Of a DNA stretch of 64,000 nt, positions 1-11,219 are shown piece after piece. Under the pieces are notes generated by a model. It did not search any database. It saw only the letters and a program-made list of their open reading frames with translations, and was not told the DNA's origin. The stretch's first letter is position 1. Every line of letters begins with the position of its first letter. Both the position numbers and the translations under genes were made by a program. Source of the DNA: Yponomeuta sedellus (taxonomy: Eukaryota > Arthropoda > Insecta > Lepidoptera > Yponomeutidae); the NCBI GenBank assembly GCA_934045075.1, contig OW203722.1, positions 1,953,001 to 2,017,000 on the forward strand, given 5' to 3'.

Positions 1-421
1 GGCTTGTATGCAACTAGACTCTAGTTAGTAAACACCTTGAAGTGCCGAAGTAAAACGGCGACCCGTAGATAATTAATTAACTGAACGAGCACAATATTGG
101 TTTGACCATTAATTATTAGCCGAGGGACTAAGGCTCTGCAAACAGTCGGCCCCACAGGCAACTGTTTGCGGTGATAAATCAGTAACTCTGAAACAATAAA
201 GCGAACTTAAATGCCTGCTATCCTGTTTGTCCACAACGCTGAGGTAGGATTTATGGGGTGGCCGCTTGGCGGGCAAATATTGGCCGTTTGAAGATGCAAC
301 GCTGTGTACTTGTGTATCACTTTCAGCTTTGTTGGTTTGGGAACAGCTTGAATTTTTATTATAAACTCAATTTTATATTAATGGTGGAATGGAAACGCAG
401 TTTTTTAATAATTATTATCAT
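1..421. other. No gene recognised
   Basis: AT-rich sequence with no ORF that resembles a protein I know and no repeat shared with the rest of the window. Confidence 0.4.
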
Positions 422-521
422 TATCAACCCTTGTATGTCCCCACTGCTGGGGCACGGGTCTCTTCCTGCATCGCAGGAAGGTTAGGCCATACTCCACCAC
501 AGGGGCCAAGTCCGGGTTGGT
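422..521 (-). repeat. 5S-headed SINE, 3'-part fragment
   Basis: This stretch matches the outer part of the full-length copies at 26,001 and 30,380 (TATCAACCCTTGTATGTCCC start, then the paired CTGCTGGGG and CTGCATCGCAGG segments). It stops before the middle of the element and lacks the 5S-like head. Element orientation is minus. Confidence 0.75.
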
Positions 522-959
522 TTTTTAAATAAAAAACCAAATATTATTTATCTGGTTCCTTTGAATTTTCAAAAAAAATTATTGACGTTTTTTTCACCGT
601 GAAACAGTGTCCCACAGATTTTTTCCACTAAACTTAGTACAAAACTGTCATAACATTGCAATTGTCAAAGAAAGAAAAGAAAAATATTTAGTTCTATTTC
701 ACAATATACGATATACGATGAAATTCCATGATTGCCAATAACTTTAAATGCCGAGACATTAGCCATTTTTTACATAAGTAAGGAAAACATTAGTGCTGCG
801 GCTAGACACACGAACACCGCACTCGTTCACGAGTATAACGCAGGGTCAGCCATTTTCAACCATTTTGGAGGGGGACACGTCACAGAGAACCCTTTTGCAT
901 GGGTTTAATTCCCGACAATTTTTTTTATGTAGTCTATATACGTTCTACAGAAAGACACA
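522..959. other. No gene; diverged interspersed repeat
   Basis: No coding potential seen. Bases about 680-880 resemble 44,335-44,500 in intron 4 of gene B (shared TTCCATGATTGC, CTGCGGC..GACACACGAAC and ACATTTTGGAGG blocks), so this is a dispersed repeat or an old segmental copy. Confidence 0.4.
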
Positions 960-1066
960 CACGTTCTCTGAGAGAGAGAGAGAGAGAGAAAGAGTATGGG
1001 CTTAATTACCACACATGCCCCCCGCGGATATGCAATTTAAAGCGCTCAGGTACGTGAAAACTCAGG
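960..1066 (-). repeat. Interspersed repeat, GAGAG/CCGCGG family
   Basis: An AG-rich run (TCTCTGAGAGAG..) is followed by TATGGGCTTAATTACCACAC and CCGCGGATATGCAATTT. The same block recurs at 32,487, 59,832, 60,690 and 61,095, and degenerately at 52,590. It is probably part of a SINE or LINE tail; class not determined. Confidence 0.55.
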
Positions 1067-1250
1067 TTTCCTCAGGCTGTTTTCTTTCACGGTTAGCAAG
1101 TGCTGCTACTGTACCTGATCATAATAACCAAAATGACTTTGACTTCACATGGAAGTATTATGAATGGCATGTGACTTATGGGTATTTAAAACAAACATGT
1201 TATTCCTAATTCATTTAGTGTCGAATATTCGAACAAATAGGAAAATAGAA

Positions 1251-1505
1251 CGGCCTCGGTGGCGCAGCGGTATGGCACGCTGACTGTAAAACCAAAGGTC
1301 TCTGGTTCGATCCCCGGCCGGGTCAAACTAGGAAACGAACTTTTCTAGTTGTCTCGGGTCTTGGATGTTATCTATGACAATGTATTTATGGTATTAAATC
1401 TATCGTCGAGTTAGCACCTATAACACAAGTCATTTAGTTGTACTTAGTATAGGGCTAACGAGATCTGTGTAGTATGTCCATGAATATTTATTTAATTAAT
1501 TAAAA
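1251..1505 (+). mobile_element. tRNA-derived SINE, family B
   Basis: The head CGGCCTCGGTGGCGCAGCGG is followed by a CTGTAAAACC anticodon-loop-like segment and a B-box region TGGTTCGATCCCCGG. The anticodon-loop context CTGTAAA resembles tRNA-Tyr (GTA). The body carries GTCTCGGGTCTTGGATG and AGTTAGCACCTATAACAC, and the copy ends in CCATGAATATTTATTTAAT. This is the longest plus-strand copy; others are at 8,106, 42,135, 45,792 and 56,872. It is not a functional tRNA gene because the anticodon stem does not pair. Confidence 0.85.
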
Positions 1506-2163
1506 GAATGTGTTGATAATCTGAAGCGGAAGAAGAAAAACATTTATTATAGGAACAATGCACACGCCACATTAACAAACTAATATTAAAAATTTACTGA
1601 AAAAAACTAAGAAAACGAAAGGTCACGACGTGTCACTGCTGCTATAAATGGCAACTGACTCAGCAATATGCTGATGGACAAGCCTCCAGCGCTGATTTTC
1701 AGTCAGTGTCAGGTGCTACCCCACGGGCGTCACAGACTGCGGTGCCATATATTCATGGGCAATAACAATACCGTATAGAGTAGAATACTCATATGTTATA
1801 TAGAATAATACCCATATCAATAGAAAACGTAATCGCGAAATACAAGATCGACCGATTCACTCCGATTATGGTCCTACCTCTTTAAGTCAAAGAATGAATT
1901 AATCAAACGGGCAAGAGTTATGACAAGCCGGACAAACCCGGCCAAGTCCGGAGATTGATGGCACAACTCCATGGAGTGGCCACACTCCACCAGGCGCCAA
2001 AACACATCTGTATGAACAGGTGGAACCAAACTAGAGGCCAACCATGTTTGGTGACTGTAGCTACTGTGGAAGTAAGTTTATTTGTCTGTTTGTTTCGTGT
2101 CTATAGTTCAAGTTCAATTACATACAACTTACTTTGCAATAATATTACAGGCACTCTATTTTT
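1506..2163. other. No gene recognised
   Basis: Only short chance ORFs. No repeat shared elsewhere in the window was noticed. Confidence 0.4.
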
Positions 2164-2345
2164 AGCCGACTGCGGTGGAGTCTAAAAGGAGTGTAATGTG
2201 TTGGATCGTATGTGTGTGTGTTTATATAGTATGTAATAATGTTTGTAATTAGTCCTATTCTATTTTCCCTCATAACTCTTTAATCATAGGTCAGATTTCG
2301 ACAAACATGTTAATTAATTCTGAATGTTTGCGCGAGCGCAACATA
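2164..2345 (+). repeat. Fragment of the 384-bp repeat family
   Basis: A diverged single copy of the unit repeated at 17,738-18,892: CCGACTGCGGTGGAGTCTAA, then a GTGTGTATGT-like run, TCCCTCATAACTC and a GCGCGAGCG block in the same order. Confidence 0.65.
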
Positions 2346-3366
2346 AATCCAACAGAAAAAAATGAGTCAAAAGACTGAATTAAAAAACTAAAATAAAAAT
2401 CGCCAAAATCCGACTACGCATTAACTACTTAGCAGGCGACACCCACATTCGACAGTGTCATCTCATGTTGGTAGCCTGCTCAGGAGTCGGGGTTGTTGGT
2501 AATGTTTCAATTTAAGTTTTTTACATTATGTGACATCGAATGGCAGTACTCCACTCAGTATTCACTACTTAGCGGTTTAAAATGGCTAATTAAAGTAAAT
2601 CTTAAGTAAAACGCACTTATATTTTAACCCTTAATTTTTTCCAGCGTCTTTTTTCGTTTGCTGATAGATACGATGTTTTTTGATTCAAAATCCTTATTCA
2701 AATCGAATGACGTCACGGGAAAAATCTAGTCTACCATGAACCCTTGAGAATTCGTTCAGAGCTTGGAGCTCTCTGTGTCTTATTGTTGCTTGCTGGCTAT
2801 CTATGGCGAAAGGTATAGCCATTGTCTCAAAACCCTTTGAGATTTAATTCAAAGCAATGGCTTGGATGGATGAAGGAGTCTACTTATTGTTAACCACTAT
2901 ATCAAATGAAATGAATTTACTTCAACGTAAATAATTCACATTCTGTTTGCTGAATGTTAATGTACAGTACTACACATCATAAAAGTCCCTTCGGGAATCT
3001 ACGTTCGCGCAGACTAGGAAGAAGTGTAACGAGTTGAATCAACCAATAGCAACAAAGGCGCGCGGCCTGCCATAAAATGAAACTATCTGATTGGTCGATC
3101 AACTTGCCGCACATCCAAAATTTGGTCAACTGCGCAGGTACATCCGCGAGACTTATTTCTTGTGTAGCACTTTACAGTGTTAAATGTAAGCCGCTGCCTT
3201 CAGGCCGTAGTGTAGCGGAGAAAAAGGCAGCGCAGCGGGAAAAAAACTCCACACAGTCACGAAAATGTCATGTCTACATGTTATTACCAAGAATTTTTAC
3301 TACGGGAAAAACATGAAAAACGCGAAAAGAGACGATAAATAGATAGAGAAAGATAGATGGAAAACA
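2346..3366. other. No gene; CCAAT-like boxes and a dispersed repeat
   Basis: No convincing ORF. Bases about 2,915-3,265 resemble 43,940-44,290 (CTTCAACGTAAA, ATTCTGTTTGCTGAAT, CCGCTGCCT..GGCCGTAGTG, GGGAAAAAAACTCCAC). Around 3,040-3,100 there is an AACCAATAG and an inverted GATTGGTC about 50 bases apart, a promoter-like pair, but no gene follows that I can read. Confidence 0.35.
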
Positions 3367-3505
3367 CTTTACTGGCACGGATAGCCGGAGGTCGCGGGTT
3401 CGAATCCCGGCATGGGTGGAATTTTTAGCCTCTAAATAGGTTTTTTAAAATTGTCCTTAGCAAGGGTTAGTGCATTAAAAATAAAAATAGTATAAACACT
3501 TTATT
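3367..3505 (+). mobile_element. tRNA-like SINE, family A, 5'-truncated
   Basis: Starts inside the tRNA-like part (CTGGCACGGATAGCCGGAGG), then the B box GGTTCGAATCCC, the tail TAGCCTCTAAATAGG with a T run, and the linker GTTAGTGCATTAAAAATA. A second copy follows at 3,690, so the two form a loose direct dimer. Confidence 0.8.
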
Positions 3506-3689
3506 GTATATATAAACTTGGAAATGACACAGATATTTATTAACCTAAGAGTAAAGTTTAAGCACCGAAAGTGGTCTCTTCAAGCCAACCTTTGGATGGA
3601 CTAGACTAATTGGAGAAGGAAGTAGATGTATAAACATACAAAATATCTGCATTACGTACATGCAGCGTAATACATAATAGTAAATACAT

Positions 3690-3860
3690 ATAAGTAAAGA
3701 GGTTCGAAATTTTACTGATGCCGGTGAGTCGGAAGAGCGCTGGCACGGATAGCCAGAGGTCGCGGGTTCGAATCCCGGCATGGGTGGAAATTTTAGCCTC
3801 TAAATAGGTTTTTTTTTAAATTGACCTTAGCACGGGTTAGTGCATTATGAATATGGGCCT
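3690..3860 (+). mobile_element. tRNA-like SINE, family A
   Basis: Begins with the family's leader (GTAAAGAGGTTCGAAATTTT), then a tRNA-like segment with an internal deletion between the D arm and acceptor (GAGTCGGAAGAGCGC), B box, and TAGCCTCTAAATAGG plus T9. A tRNA gene is excluded because U33 is missing from the anticodon loop (ACGGATA) and the 5' acceptor strand is deleted. Confidence 0.8.
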
Positions 3861-4604
3861 CTAGACGGGCTACACTTTTAGTGAAATATTTGGCTACACT
3901 ATATCCCGAAAATACAAAAAAAAAATTTAATGCAGCACATGGCTGGAAAATGTATATCCCGGCCATTCCCGGCAACATTTCTACAACAGTCAATGTTTTG
4001 TCTTTACACGGGCCACATACATAAACACGAACGAACCAAAATAAAGAGAAACAAACACGAACATAGCTCTAGTCGAACAAGTCGCAGCAAACTTCACTTC
4101 ACGTAAAATGAAAAAGGTACGCACTAAGGCCGTAAAGCGAGACAGGCTGAGAAAATATTGCAGTATGTTCGATTGCAAAGCATCCCGGCTGGCTGGCTGG
4201 GATACTAAAAATTCATCGGATACACAAAAAATATGTCACAATATATCCCGGCCATACAAAAAATATTGCCAAATATTTCATAGTCTAGCCGTAAATGATG
4301 GCTGATGCTACCGGCCACACATTTGCAGTTAAGAACCTACACATTTTCCTGAAAATATGAGGGCTGAATCCGCGCTTGCCGTGAAAGAACTGTTCTCCTT
4401 GATATAGAAAAATAGAGAAGAGGACACTTCATTGCATAGCCACGAAAAATAATATCTAGTTGCAGGAACTAGATATTATTTTTCCGTTTTCGAAAAACGA
4501 AAGAGCCGTTTTCTATTCATAGATGGCGTTTACAGACTTGGCCATAGGAGGAGCGGAATGCCGCTGTCAAAAATAATCTGTGCTAAGCTAAATTTGACAG
4601 ACTT
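3861..4604. other. No gene; short perfect hairpin
   Basis: No coding feature. A hairpin lies at 4,445-4,484: AAAAATAATATCTAGTT and its reverse complement around a 5-6 base loop. Confidence 0.5.
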
Positions 4605-4866
4605 AGTTAGACCTGAGATTTCCGCACTTAGCCTCATAGTTGGGCCGTTGTACGTAGCAAGCGCTGAGGTGTGCTAGCACCTTAGACACTAGTGTTTCCT
4701 TACGGTTTTTTCCTTCACCGTCATCGTCAGCGAGTAGTATTACTACTATAATTTCACAAATATACGTAACTTAGAAAACAAAGTCATTGGTACATGCCGG
4801 GGTTCGAACCCACGACCTCCCGATTGAGAAGCCGGCGTTCTACATCGCTCCGCTACCACCGCTCTG
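4605..4866 (-). mobile_element. tRNA-derived SINE, family C
   Basis: Read on the minus strand the head is AGCGGTGGTAGCGGAGCGAT, B box GGTTCGAACCCCGG, then GCATGTACCA. The body carries CTTTGTTTTCTAAGTTACG and a GTGAAGGAAAA..CGTAAGGAAAC segment, and it ends in a block reading GAGGCTAAGTGCGGAAATCT. This is the most complete copy in the window; others are at 7,838, 29,930, 38,868, 50,448, 54,708 and 61,755. Confidence 0.85.
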
Positions 4867-5624
4867 TAATATTGATATCAGCTTCTATCAATACTGTGTT
4901 CTGAGGCTACAGTAAACAGACTTGTCCCTGTTCTTGTGTGGCGCCCTCTTTGAAGTGTTTTGTGAATTTGTGTTGGAAACGTCTCACTTCAAAGTGCTGC
5001 GATTTTCAGATGACACAAAGAGTTCAATGAACGTTTGAATATTTAAGCCCTTAGCCACCGTCAAATTAGCAAATTAAACGGCAGTTCACACTCATTTAAT
5101 TTTCGGCGAATGGAGATTTCGAGTAGCGAAGCGAAAGTGCAGCGTTCCCTATCATTGGGGTAATTTGCATGAATAATTTCGGAGTCAGGGTTCTCTGTGG
5201 AGCCGGCGGCAAACACGGGCGCTTGAAAAAAAGCTAGCGTTTCTATTTCTACACAATCTATTACACAAAATATAGGTACATACAGTGGTTAGCAATAAAA
5301 TACCTAGGATTCGGACTAAGACTAATATAATACACCGAACTGAGTGAAAAAAAAAAAATTAATAGAGTTGTGCATTTTTAAAAATTGTTGTTCTGCGTAA
5401 TCGACTGAGACAGGCTAGCCTTATAATACTGAATCTGTAATATTAACAGTTGTATTCATAAAAAATATGCACTTCTTAAAAGAGGCATATAAAGGGTTTA
5501 TAGAACGTTTGCTAAAAATCTCTATTCATAAACGTAGGTTAATGCCTAAAACGTTCATTAGCTGTTTAACAAAGGTTTGCTAAGCTAACAATCGCAGTCT
5601 CCTTGTTTAAAATATTAAATGTAA
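4867..5624. other. No gene recognised
   Basis: Single-copy-looking AT-rich sequence up to the left terminus of the long-TIR element at 5,625. Confidence 0.35.
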
Positions 5625-7237
5625 TTTCTCGTGGTCCCATTATTTTGTCCCGTTAATGGGTCCACGAGAGATAACTATCCCTCGTGGTCCCGTTAACGTC
5701 ATCAACGGGTCCACGAGAGATAAACTATTTCTCGTAGTCCCATTAAAGAAGATGATGCCTCCTGTGTAATGGAAAAACAGATACAGCATAATATACATAA
5801 CGCGACACAAAGTATTATTAGTATAGAATTTAAAAGCAGAAAGTATTAGGCGCTCATATAAATGAAGAAGTGCTCTGCTTTTAGGCTCGCACAAGGATGA
5901 CCTTTGGGGCTCCTTTGGAATAAATGTTTGAGATAAAGTATTAGGGTTTAATGAAATCGCAAGACATGGAGAAAACATCACTTTTTTGTAATGTAGTCTA
6001 ATCAATATTTTTTAAGCAAAAAGTGGAAAGCTCTAAATGTTTGAGAAGGAGTAAGTACTAGGGTCCAATAAAATCGCAAGACATGGAGAAAACATCACTT
6101 TTTTTTGTTCTAGTAGTCTAATATTTTTTTAAGCAAAGAAAGCAGCTTAAAAATATTAATGTTTGAGAAAAAGGATTAGGCTCTCATGAAAGCGCAAGAT
6201 ATAATATAAGACAAAGTTTTAAAGTGTAATGTTTTATTTTTCTTGCCTATAAAAATTGTAGCAATGATCTGGGCTCATTTAAGCCCATTATTATTGACTA
6301 TATTTTTTAATAATAAAAAAAAACAACATGTACATTTTTGGTTTCACAAATTTCGCCAAACTGCAGTGCAGTTTGTTGGCGTTGCGCTCTTATAACTTAA
6401 GGCTTAATTTGATTGTACATTGTATTGACGTTGTTTGATAGACAATGGCTATAACCATAATGTGTTATACACCTATGTGTATAACACATTATGGTCCCCG
6501 GCAGTGTTAAAACTATATCCCCGGCATTGCAGCATTGGTCCCTTGTAGTGCAAGTGAAGGTGCCACTGGATCGCATCATTACGAAGATGCAACGGCCAAA
6601 GTTTTTTCATATAGAGGACATTCTTTATTATCTATTCTAGAAAAATCGTCACTTGAGTTGTTTTAAAACAAACTCTACGAACGTTTCAGGAATTGCGTAC
6701 CTATATCTGATCAAACCGGTGTAAAAACGCAATCAACTCCTCCATCTCCATGTGAGCCTAGTACTTTTTTTCCAGAAGCATCCGAGACGCCTAGAGGGGT
6801 GATCAAATCAATCATATTTTTCCATCTATTTATAAAATTACTTCTACATTTCCGTGAGAGCCTAGTACGTTTTCGAAAATCAAAAATTGACCCGGACTTT
6901 ATCTCTGTTTAACTAATAAACTAACAATAAGCTACCCATGACCTCATGCAATCCCAGTACTTTCTTTTCCAAAATGTAACACAGTAAAACTTAATTTCAG
7001 GAAAGTTGTATGAGCAACGGAAGCAGGATACAGGGAGCAAAGGGAGAAGGAGAGAAACGTGGCGCTGAACGTGACAAGCCAGTGAAAATTCTTATACAGG
7101 AGGCATCATATTTATTAGCGGGACCACGAGAAATTGTTTATCCCTCGTGGACCCGTTGATGACGTATAACGGGACCACGAAGGATAGTTATCCCTTGTGG
7201 ACCCGTTAACGGGACAAAATAATGGGACCACGAGAAA
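5625..7237. mobile_element. Non-autonomous DNA element with ~145-bp TIRs
   Basis: The ends are inverted copies of each other for about 145 bases, both starting TTTCTCGTGGTCCCATTATT. Each TIR contains two further imperfect copies of a TCTCGTGGTCCCGTTAA / AACGGGTCCACGAGAGATAA module, so the termini are built from subterminal repeats. The interior has no transposase ORF but holds three diverged direct repeats around 5,935, 6,055 and 6,160 (AAATCGCAAGACATGGAG core). I see no clear target duplication (left flank GTAA, right flank ACAC). Superfamily unassigned. Confidence 0.75.
6454..6497. repeat. Perfect hairpin inside the TIR element
   Basis: ACCATAATGTGTTATACA is followed after CCTATG by its exact reverse complement. 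There is no T run after it, so a terminator is not suggested. Confidence 0.8.
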
Positions 7238-7247
7238 ACACCCAATC

Positions 7248-7345
7248 CTTCTTCTTCTTCTTCTTCTTCAGGCTATATTAGTCCACTGCTGGACATAGCC
7301 CTCCCCTAATGAGCGCAAGGTTGTGCCATCATTATGGGGTAGTGC
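7248..7345 (-). repeat. LINE 3'-end fragment, trinucleotide tail
   Basis: Starts with (CTT)n and continues AGTCCACTGCTGGACATAGC, then AATGAGCGCAAGGTTGTGCC. It is the reverse complement of the ends of the longer copies at 24,453 and 44,705, which finish in GAAGAAGAAG or GACGACGACG. Confidence 0.7.
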
Positions 7346-7837
7346 CCAATAATAAATAAGAATAATAATAAAATTCAAGTAAGTGTAAGAGAGCCGTTAG
7401 CTTACTTATTACATAAATATTTTTAAGTAGTAACTGTTTTAAATTGGCCTTCAAAAATGTATCTACCACGCCAGTGTAACGCTACAAAGACACAACCCAG
7501 TGTGGCAATTGAATTTTGTCGCCACTTTATGTATTTTGGAATTCGGCATTTAGATAAAGGAACATTCTAGTGCTCCAGTCTACTAATTAAACCTAGAATA
7601 AAATTGTAATACTTAGGGCACTTTGGGGAGCCAACTGGTGCGACCAATCGAATAAAAATCATAGTTTCAAGTCTTTATTTGTCAGCAAACACGGTAGGTA
7701 CTACATGTAGATTTTATAAGATACATTGTTATGGACAAGCGTGTAGCTCCATAATATGGTATACAAATATTATAATAAAAAATTAGAAAGGGTATATTAC
7801 TTACAAGATTATTATTATACGGGTACTTTGTTTAATT
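7346..7837. other. No gene recognised
   Basis: Low-complexity AT-rich sequence, nothing matched. Confidence 0.35.
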
Positions 7838-7940
7838 TCAAAGTTACGTACATTTGCGAATTTGTAGTCGCAATACCACACGCTAACGGTGAAGGAAAAC
7901 ATCGTAAGGAAACCCGCGGCTTGGTTAGCTCCGCACGTAT
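7838..7940 (+). mobile_element. SINE family C, 3'-part fragment
   Basis: TACGTACATTTGCGAATTTG, then AATACCACACGCTAACGGTG and GAAGGAAAACATCGTAAGGA, collinear with the body of family C downstream of its tRNA-like head. Confidence 0.6.
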
Positions 7941-8105
7941 TGACTACTCTTTCCTGTGGGCTAGGCCGACTAAGCTGTCAGGGTGGTATAGGTGCTGGGC
8001 AAGCCTACACCATCTATAAAACCATGTCCCAGGCACTACAGCGTTGGAGTGGTCCCTCCACCCATCTAGTGTGAGTGAAGATACCACTAGACGCTGAATA
8101 AATAG

Positions 8106-8290
8106 TTCGATTCCCGGCCGGGTCAAGCTAAGAAACGATTTTTTTTAGTTTGTCTCGGGTCTTGGATGTATCTCTGTATTGATTGTACTTATTAAATTTA
8201 TCGTCGAGTTAGCACCTATAACACAAGTCATTTAGTTGTACTTAGTATAGGGCTAGCGAGATCTCCATGAATATTTATTTATTTTATTTA
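8106..8290 (+). mobile_element. SINE family B, 5'-truncated
   Basis: Begins at the B box (TTCGATTCCCGGCCGGGTC) and then follows the body of the 1,251 copy through AGTTAGCACCTATAACAC to CCATGAATATTTATTTATTT. Confidence 0.8.
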
Positions 8291-8778
8291 TACAATGTCA
8301 AGAATATAAGATGTCATAACTTAACTTCAATTACTAATAATCAATATTGTTGACTTTATATAAAATAATTTATTTACCTATTTTGGAACGTAACTTCATA
8401 ATGAACTTTTGTAATTTTTGCCGAGGGCAGTAAACTAACAGTTAATGCTTTCAAAAAGACGGCTGTCACCTCAGTTATCCGAGACCACGGCACCCGTAAA
8501 AGTGCCGAAACGTCGGAAAATTGTAAAAATATAATAAACGAGTGAACTCCGTATTAAAACAGTTTTAATTATAACTTAACTTGTTTTAAAATAAGTTTTT
8601 TCTAAAAGTTACCGCACCACGCGTCTAGTTCAAAGCCGCGTGACGCGGATTGCAATCTCAGGTCGGTTATCAACTTTAGGACTGGATTGTCATAAGCTTT
8701 ACAGACCACTACATGTTGAGAGTAAGGTCAGCTTTTGCTGGTTGAATTTCATGCTATACTACTGCCAGTGACGTACGA
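8291..8778. other. No gene; short hairpin-family repeat
   Basis: Bases about 8,455-8,570 (GAGACCACGGCACCCGTAA, GTGCCGAAACGTCGGAAA) recur in inverted orientation at 38,695-38,800. Nothing else is recognised. Confidence 0.45.
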
Positions 8779-8990
8779 CTAGTGACGTAGGTAGTATACC
8801 TCGCTTCCGCGCTGTGGTACGAGTAGTACAGTTACTGTAATCCTTATTAGTCTCATATTGCTTCAATAAATAGATCCCTAAGTACGTGCTGTCGTGCTGA
8901 AACAACGTTTCTCTTCTTATCTGCAGAAACCCTGTCCTACAGTACCACTTTTAGCCACTAGATGGCGCTGGCATATATTTATTCTATTAC

Positions 8991-10302
8991 ATGTATAAAT
9001 TTCACTATTTTTAATGCACTAACCCGTGCTAAGGAACAAATTTAAAAACCTATTTAGAGGCTAAAAATTTCACCCATGCCGGGATTCGAACCCGCAACCT
9101 CTGGCTATCCGTACCAGCGCTCTACCAATTGAGCCAATGGGCGACTCACGGCATCAGTGAAATTTCGAACCTCTTTACAATATTCTCTGTATTACGTACA
9201 GGCAGCGACATCTGACTTAAGCAAATTGCATTACTTACAGCCCCGACTACCTACTTTGCAGTTAGGTTTTATCATCGGAACGATATCACTGTACCCACAT
9301 GATTACACTATTTTTAATGCACTAACCCGTGCTAAGGAACAAATTTAAAAACCTATTTAGAGGCTAAAAATTTCACCCATGCCGGGATTCGAACCCGCAA
9401 CCTCTGGCTATCCGTACCAGCGCTCTACCAATTGAGCCAATGGGCGACTCACGGCATCAGTGAAATTTCGAACCTCTTTACAATATTCTCTGTATTACGT
9501 ACAGGCAGCGACATCTGACTTAAGCAAATTGCATTACTTACAGCCCCGACTACCTACTTTGCAGTTAGGTTTTAACATCGGAACGATATCACTGTACCCA
9601 CATGATTCGGGTTCGACATGAGTCGGTTGCGGGTTCGAATCCCGGCATGGGTGAAATTTTTAGCCTCTAAATAGGTTTTTAAATTTGTTCCTTAGCACGG
9701 GTTAGTGCATTAAAAATAGTGTAATCATGTGGGTACAGTGATATCGTTCCGATGTTAAAACCTAACTGCAAAGTAGGTAGTCGGGGCTGTAAGTAATGCA
9801 ATTTGCTTAAGTCAGATGTCGCTGCCTGTACGTAATACAGAGAATATTGTAAAGAGGTTCGAAATTTCACTGATGCCGTGAGTCGCCCATTGGCTCAATT
9901 GGTAGAGCGCTGGTACGGATAGCCAGAGGTTGCGGGTTCGAATCCCGGCATGGGTGAAATTTTTAGCCTCTAAATAGGTTTTTAAATTTGTTCCTTAGCA
10001 CGGGTTAGTGCATTAAAAATAGTGTAATCATGTGGGTACAGTGATATCGTTCCGATGTTAAAACCTAACTGCAAAGTAGGTAGTCGGGGCTGTAAGTAAT
10101 GCAATTTGCTTAAGTCAGATGTCGCTGCCTGTACGTAATACAGAGAATATTGTAAAGAGGTTCGAAATTTCACTGATGCCGTGAGTCGCCCATTGGCTCA
10201 ATTGGTAGAGCGCTGGTACGGATAGCCAGAGGTTGCGGGTTCGAATCCCGGCATGGGTGAAATTTTTAGCCTCTAAATAGGTTTTTAAAAATGTATAAAT
10301 TT
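8991..10302. mobile_element. Inverted array of SINE family A units with 12-bp TSD
   Basis: A 1,288-bp insert (9,003-10,290) lies between two copies of ATGTATAAATTT (8,991-9,002 and 10,291-10,302). Copy 2 of the host repeat has this 12-mer once, at 19,705-19,716. The insert holds two minus-oriented tRNA-like units (about 9,077-9,145 and 9,380-9,447), then a head-to-head switch near 9,610-9,625, then plus-oriented units (partial at 9,625, full at 9,885 and 10,188). The period is 303 bp and copies are nearly identical. Each unit is leader, tRNA-like segment with A and B box, TAGCCTCTAAATAGG tail and a linker ending GTGCATTAAAAATA. Confidence 0.85.
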
Positions 10303-11219
10303 ACATAATATAAGCTTTGCTCTACATGTAAACAAACCGTTTATAGAAACGGTATAAGTGCTGAAAGAAATAATGCCTATAAAGTGTTTATTTCTTTCTA
10401 CGCCATTCGTTTATCTCATTAATTTAAGAAATATCAACCTCATAGGGGGTCAAAATAATTAATTTCATAACTCTGATATTAATTTCCTACTGACACTTAG
10501 ACCAAAACTAACTAAACAAAATATATAAGGTGTAGCATGTAACTCCTTTTCCCCTGTGCGGTCATAGTCATACAAGCTGGGTTCAAAGAAGAAACAATAA
10601 ATGATAAAAAAATATTTGAACGCTCTCAGTGGTAACCGAAGACGGATCCTCCGTGACCTCGTATCGTAGGACCCATGAAATTTAAAAAAAATCTAGCTCT
10701 ATTCATCTTAACGAATTTTATCTCGTTTCCTCCGAAAATAAAATTAGGATTTTGTGTTAGGTTTCCTGTTCACTTGTGAGACCAAAGATTGCTTATCTAT
10801 ACCTAAATATTCAGTAAAAAAATCAATGCTTTAGGGGGCCATCTCAAGATGAATTTGTTATACTTAGTTTCATTTTAATTCCGGTAATATTTTGGCATTC
10901 AGAAAACCAAGATTTTGTATGTCTCCACTCCCATGCCACCACTCTAAGTAACTACGCCAGGCCGAAGGCCGAGCCCCATCATGCGGGTGCGAGGAAACTT
11001 GCCGCGACGAGGTTGAAGGCCGAGCTCAATGCAGGTTGCGGCACGGCCAAAGGCTGTGAAGCGGGCTAGAGGAATACTCCCACGGCGATTCTAAATGCTG
11101 AGCTCTATTTACGCTGATGCCAAATGGAGAGACTATTAGCGCGGCCGAAGGCCGCGACAGTTACTTAAAGTTGCCGTTAGGAGGAAACCTGTCGCGCCTT
11201 TGTACAGGCCGCGGCTGAA

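Noticed and set aside
5640..6005. 121-codon minus-strand ORF
   Set aside because: It spans the TIR and subterminal repeats of the 5,625-7,237 element and has no domain.
9157..10173. Repeated 63-residue ORFs (MKFRTSLQYS..)
   Set aside because: Chance frame through the leader and linker of the family A SINE, repeated because the array is repeated.
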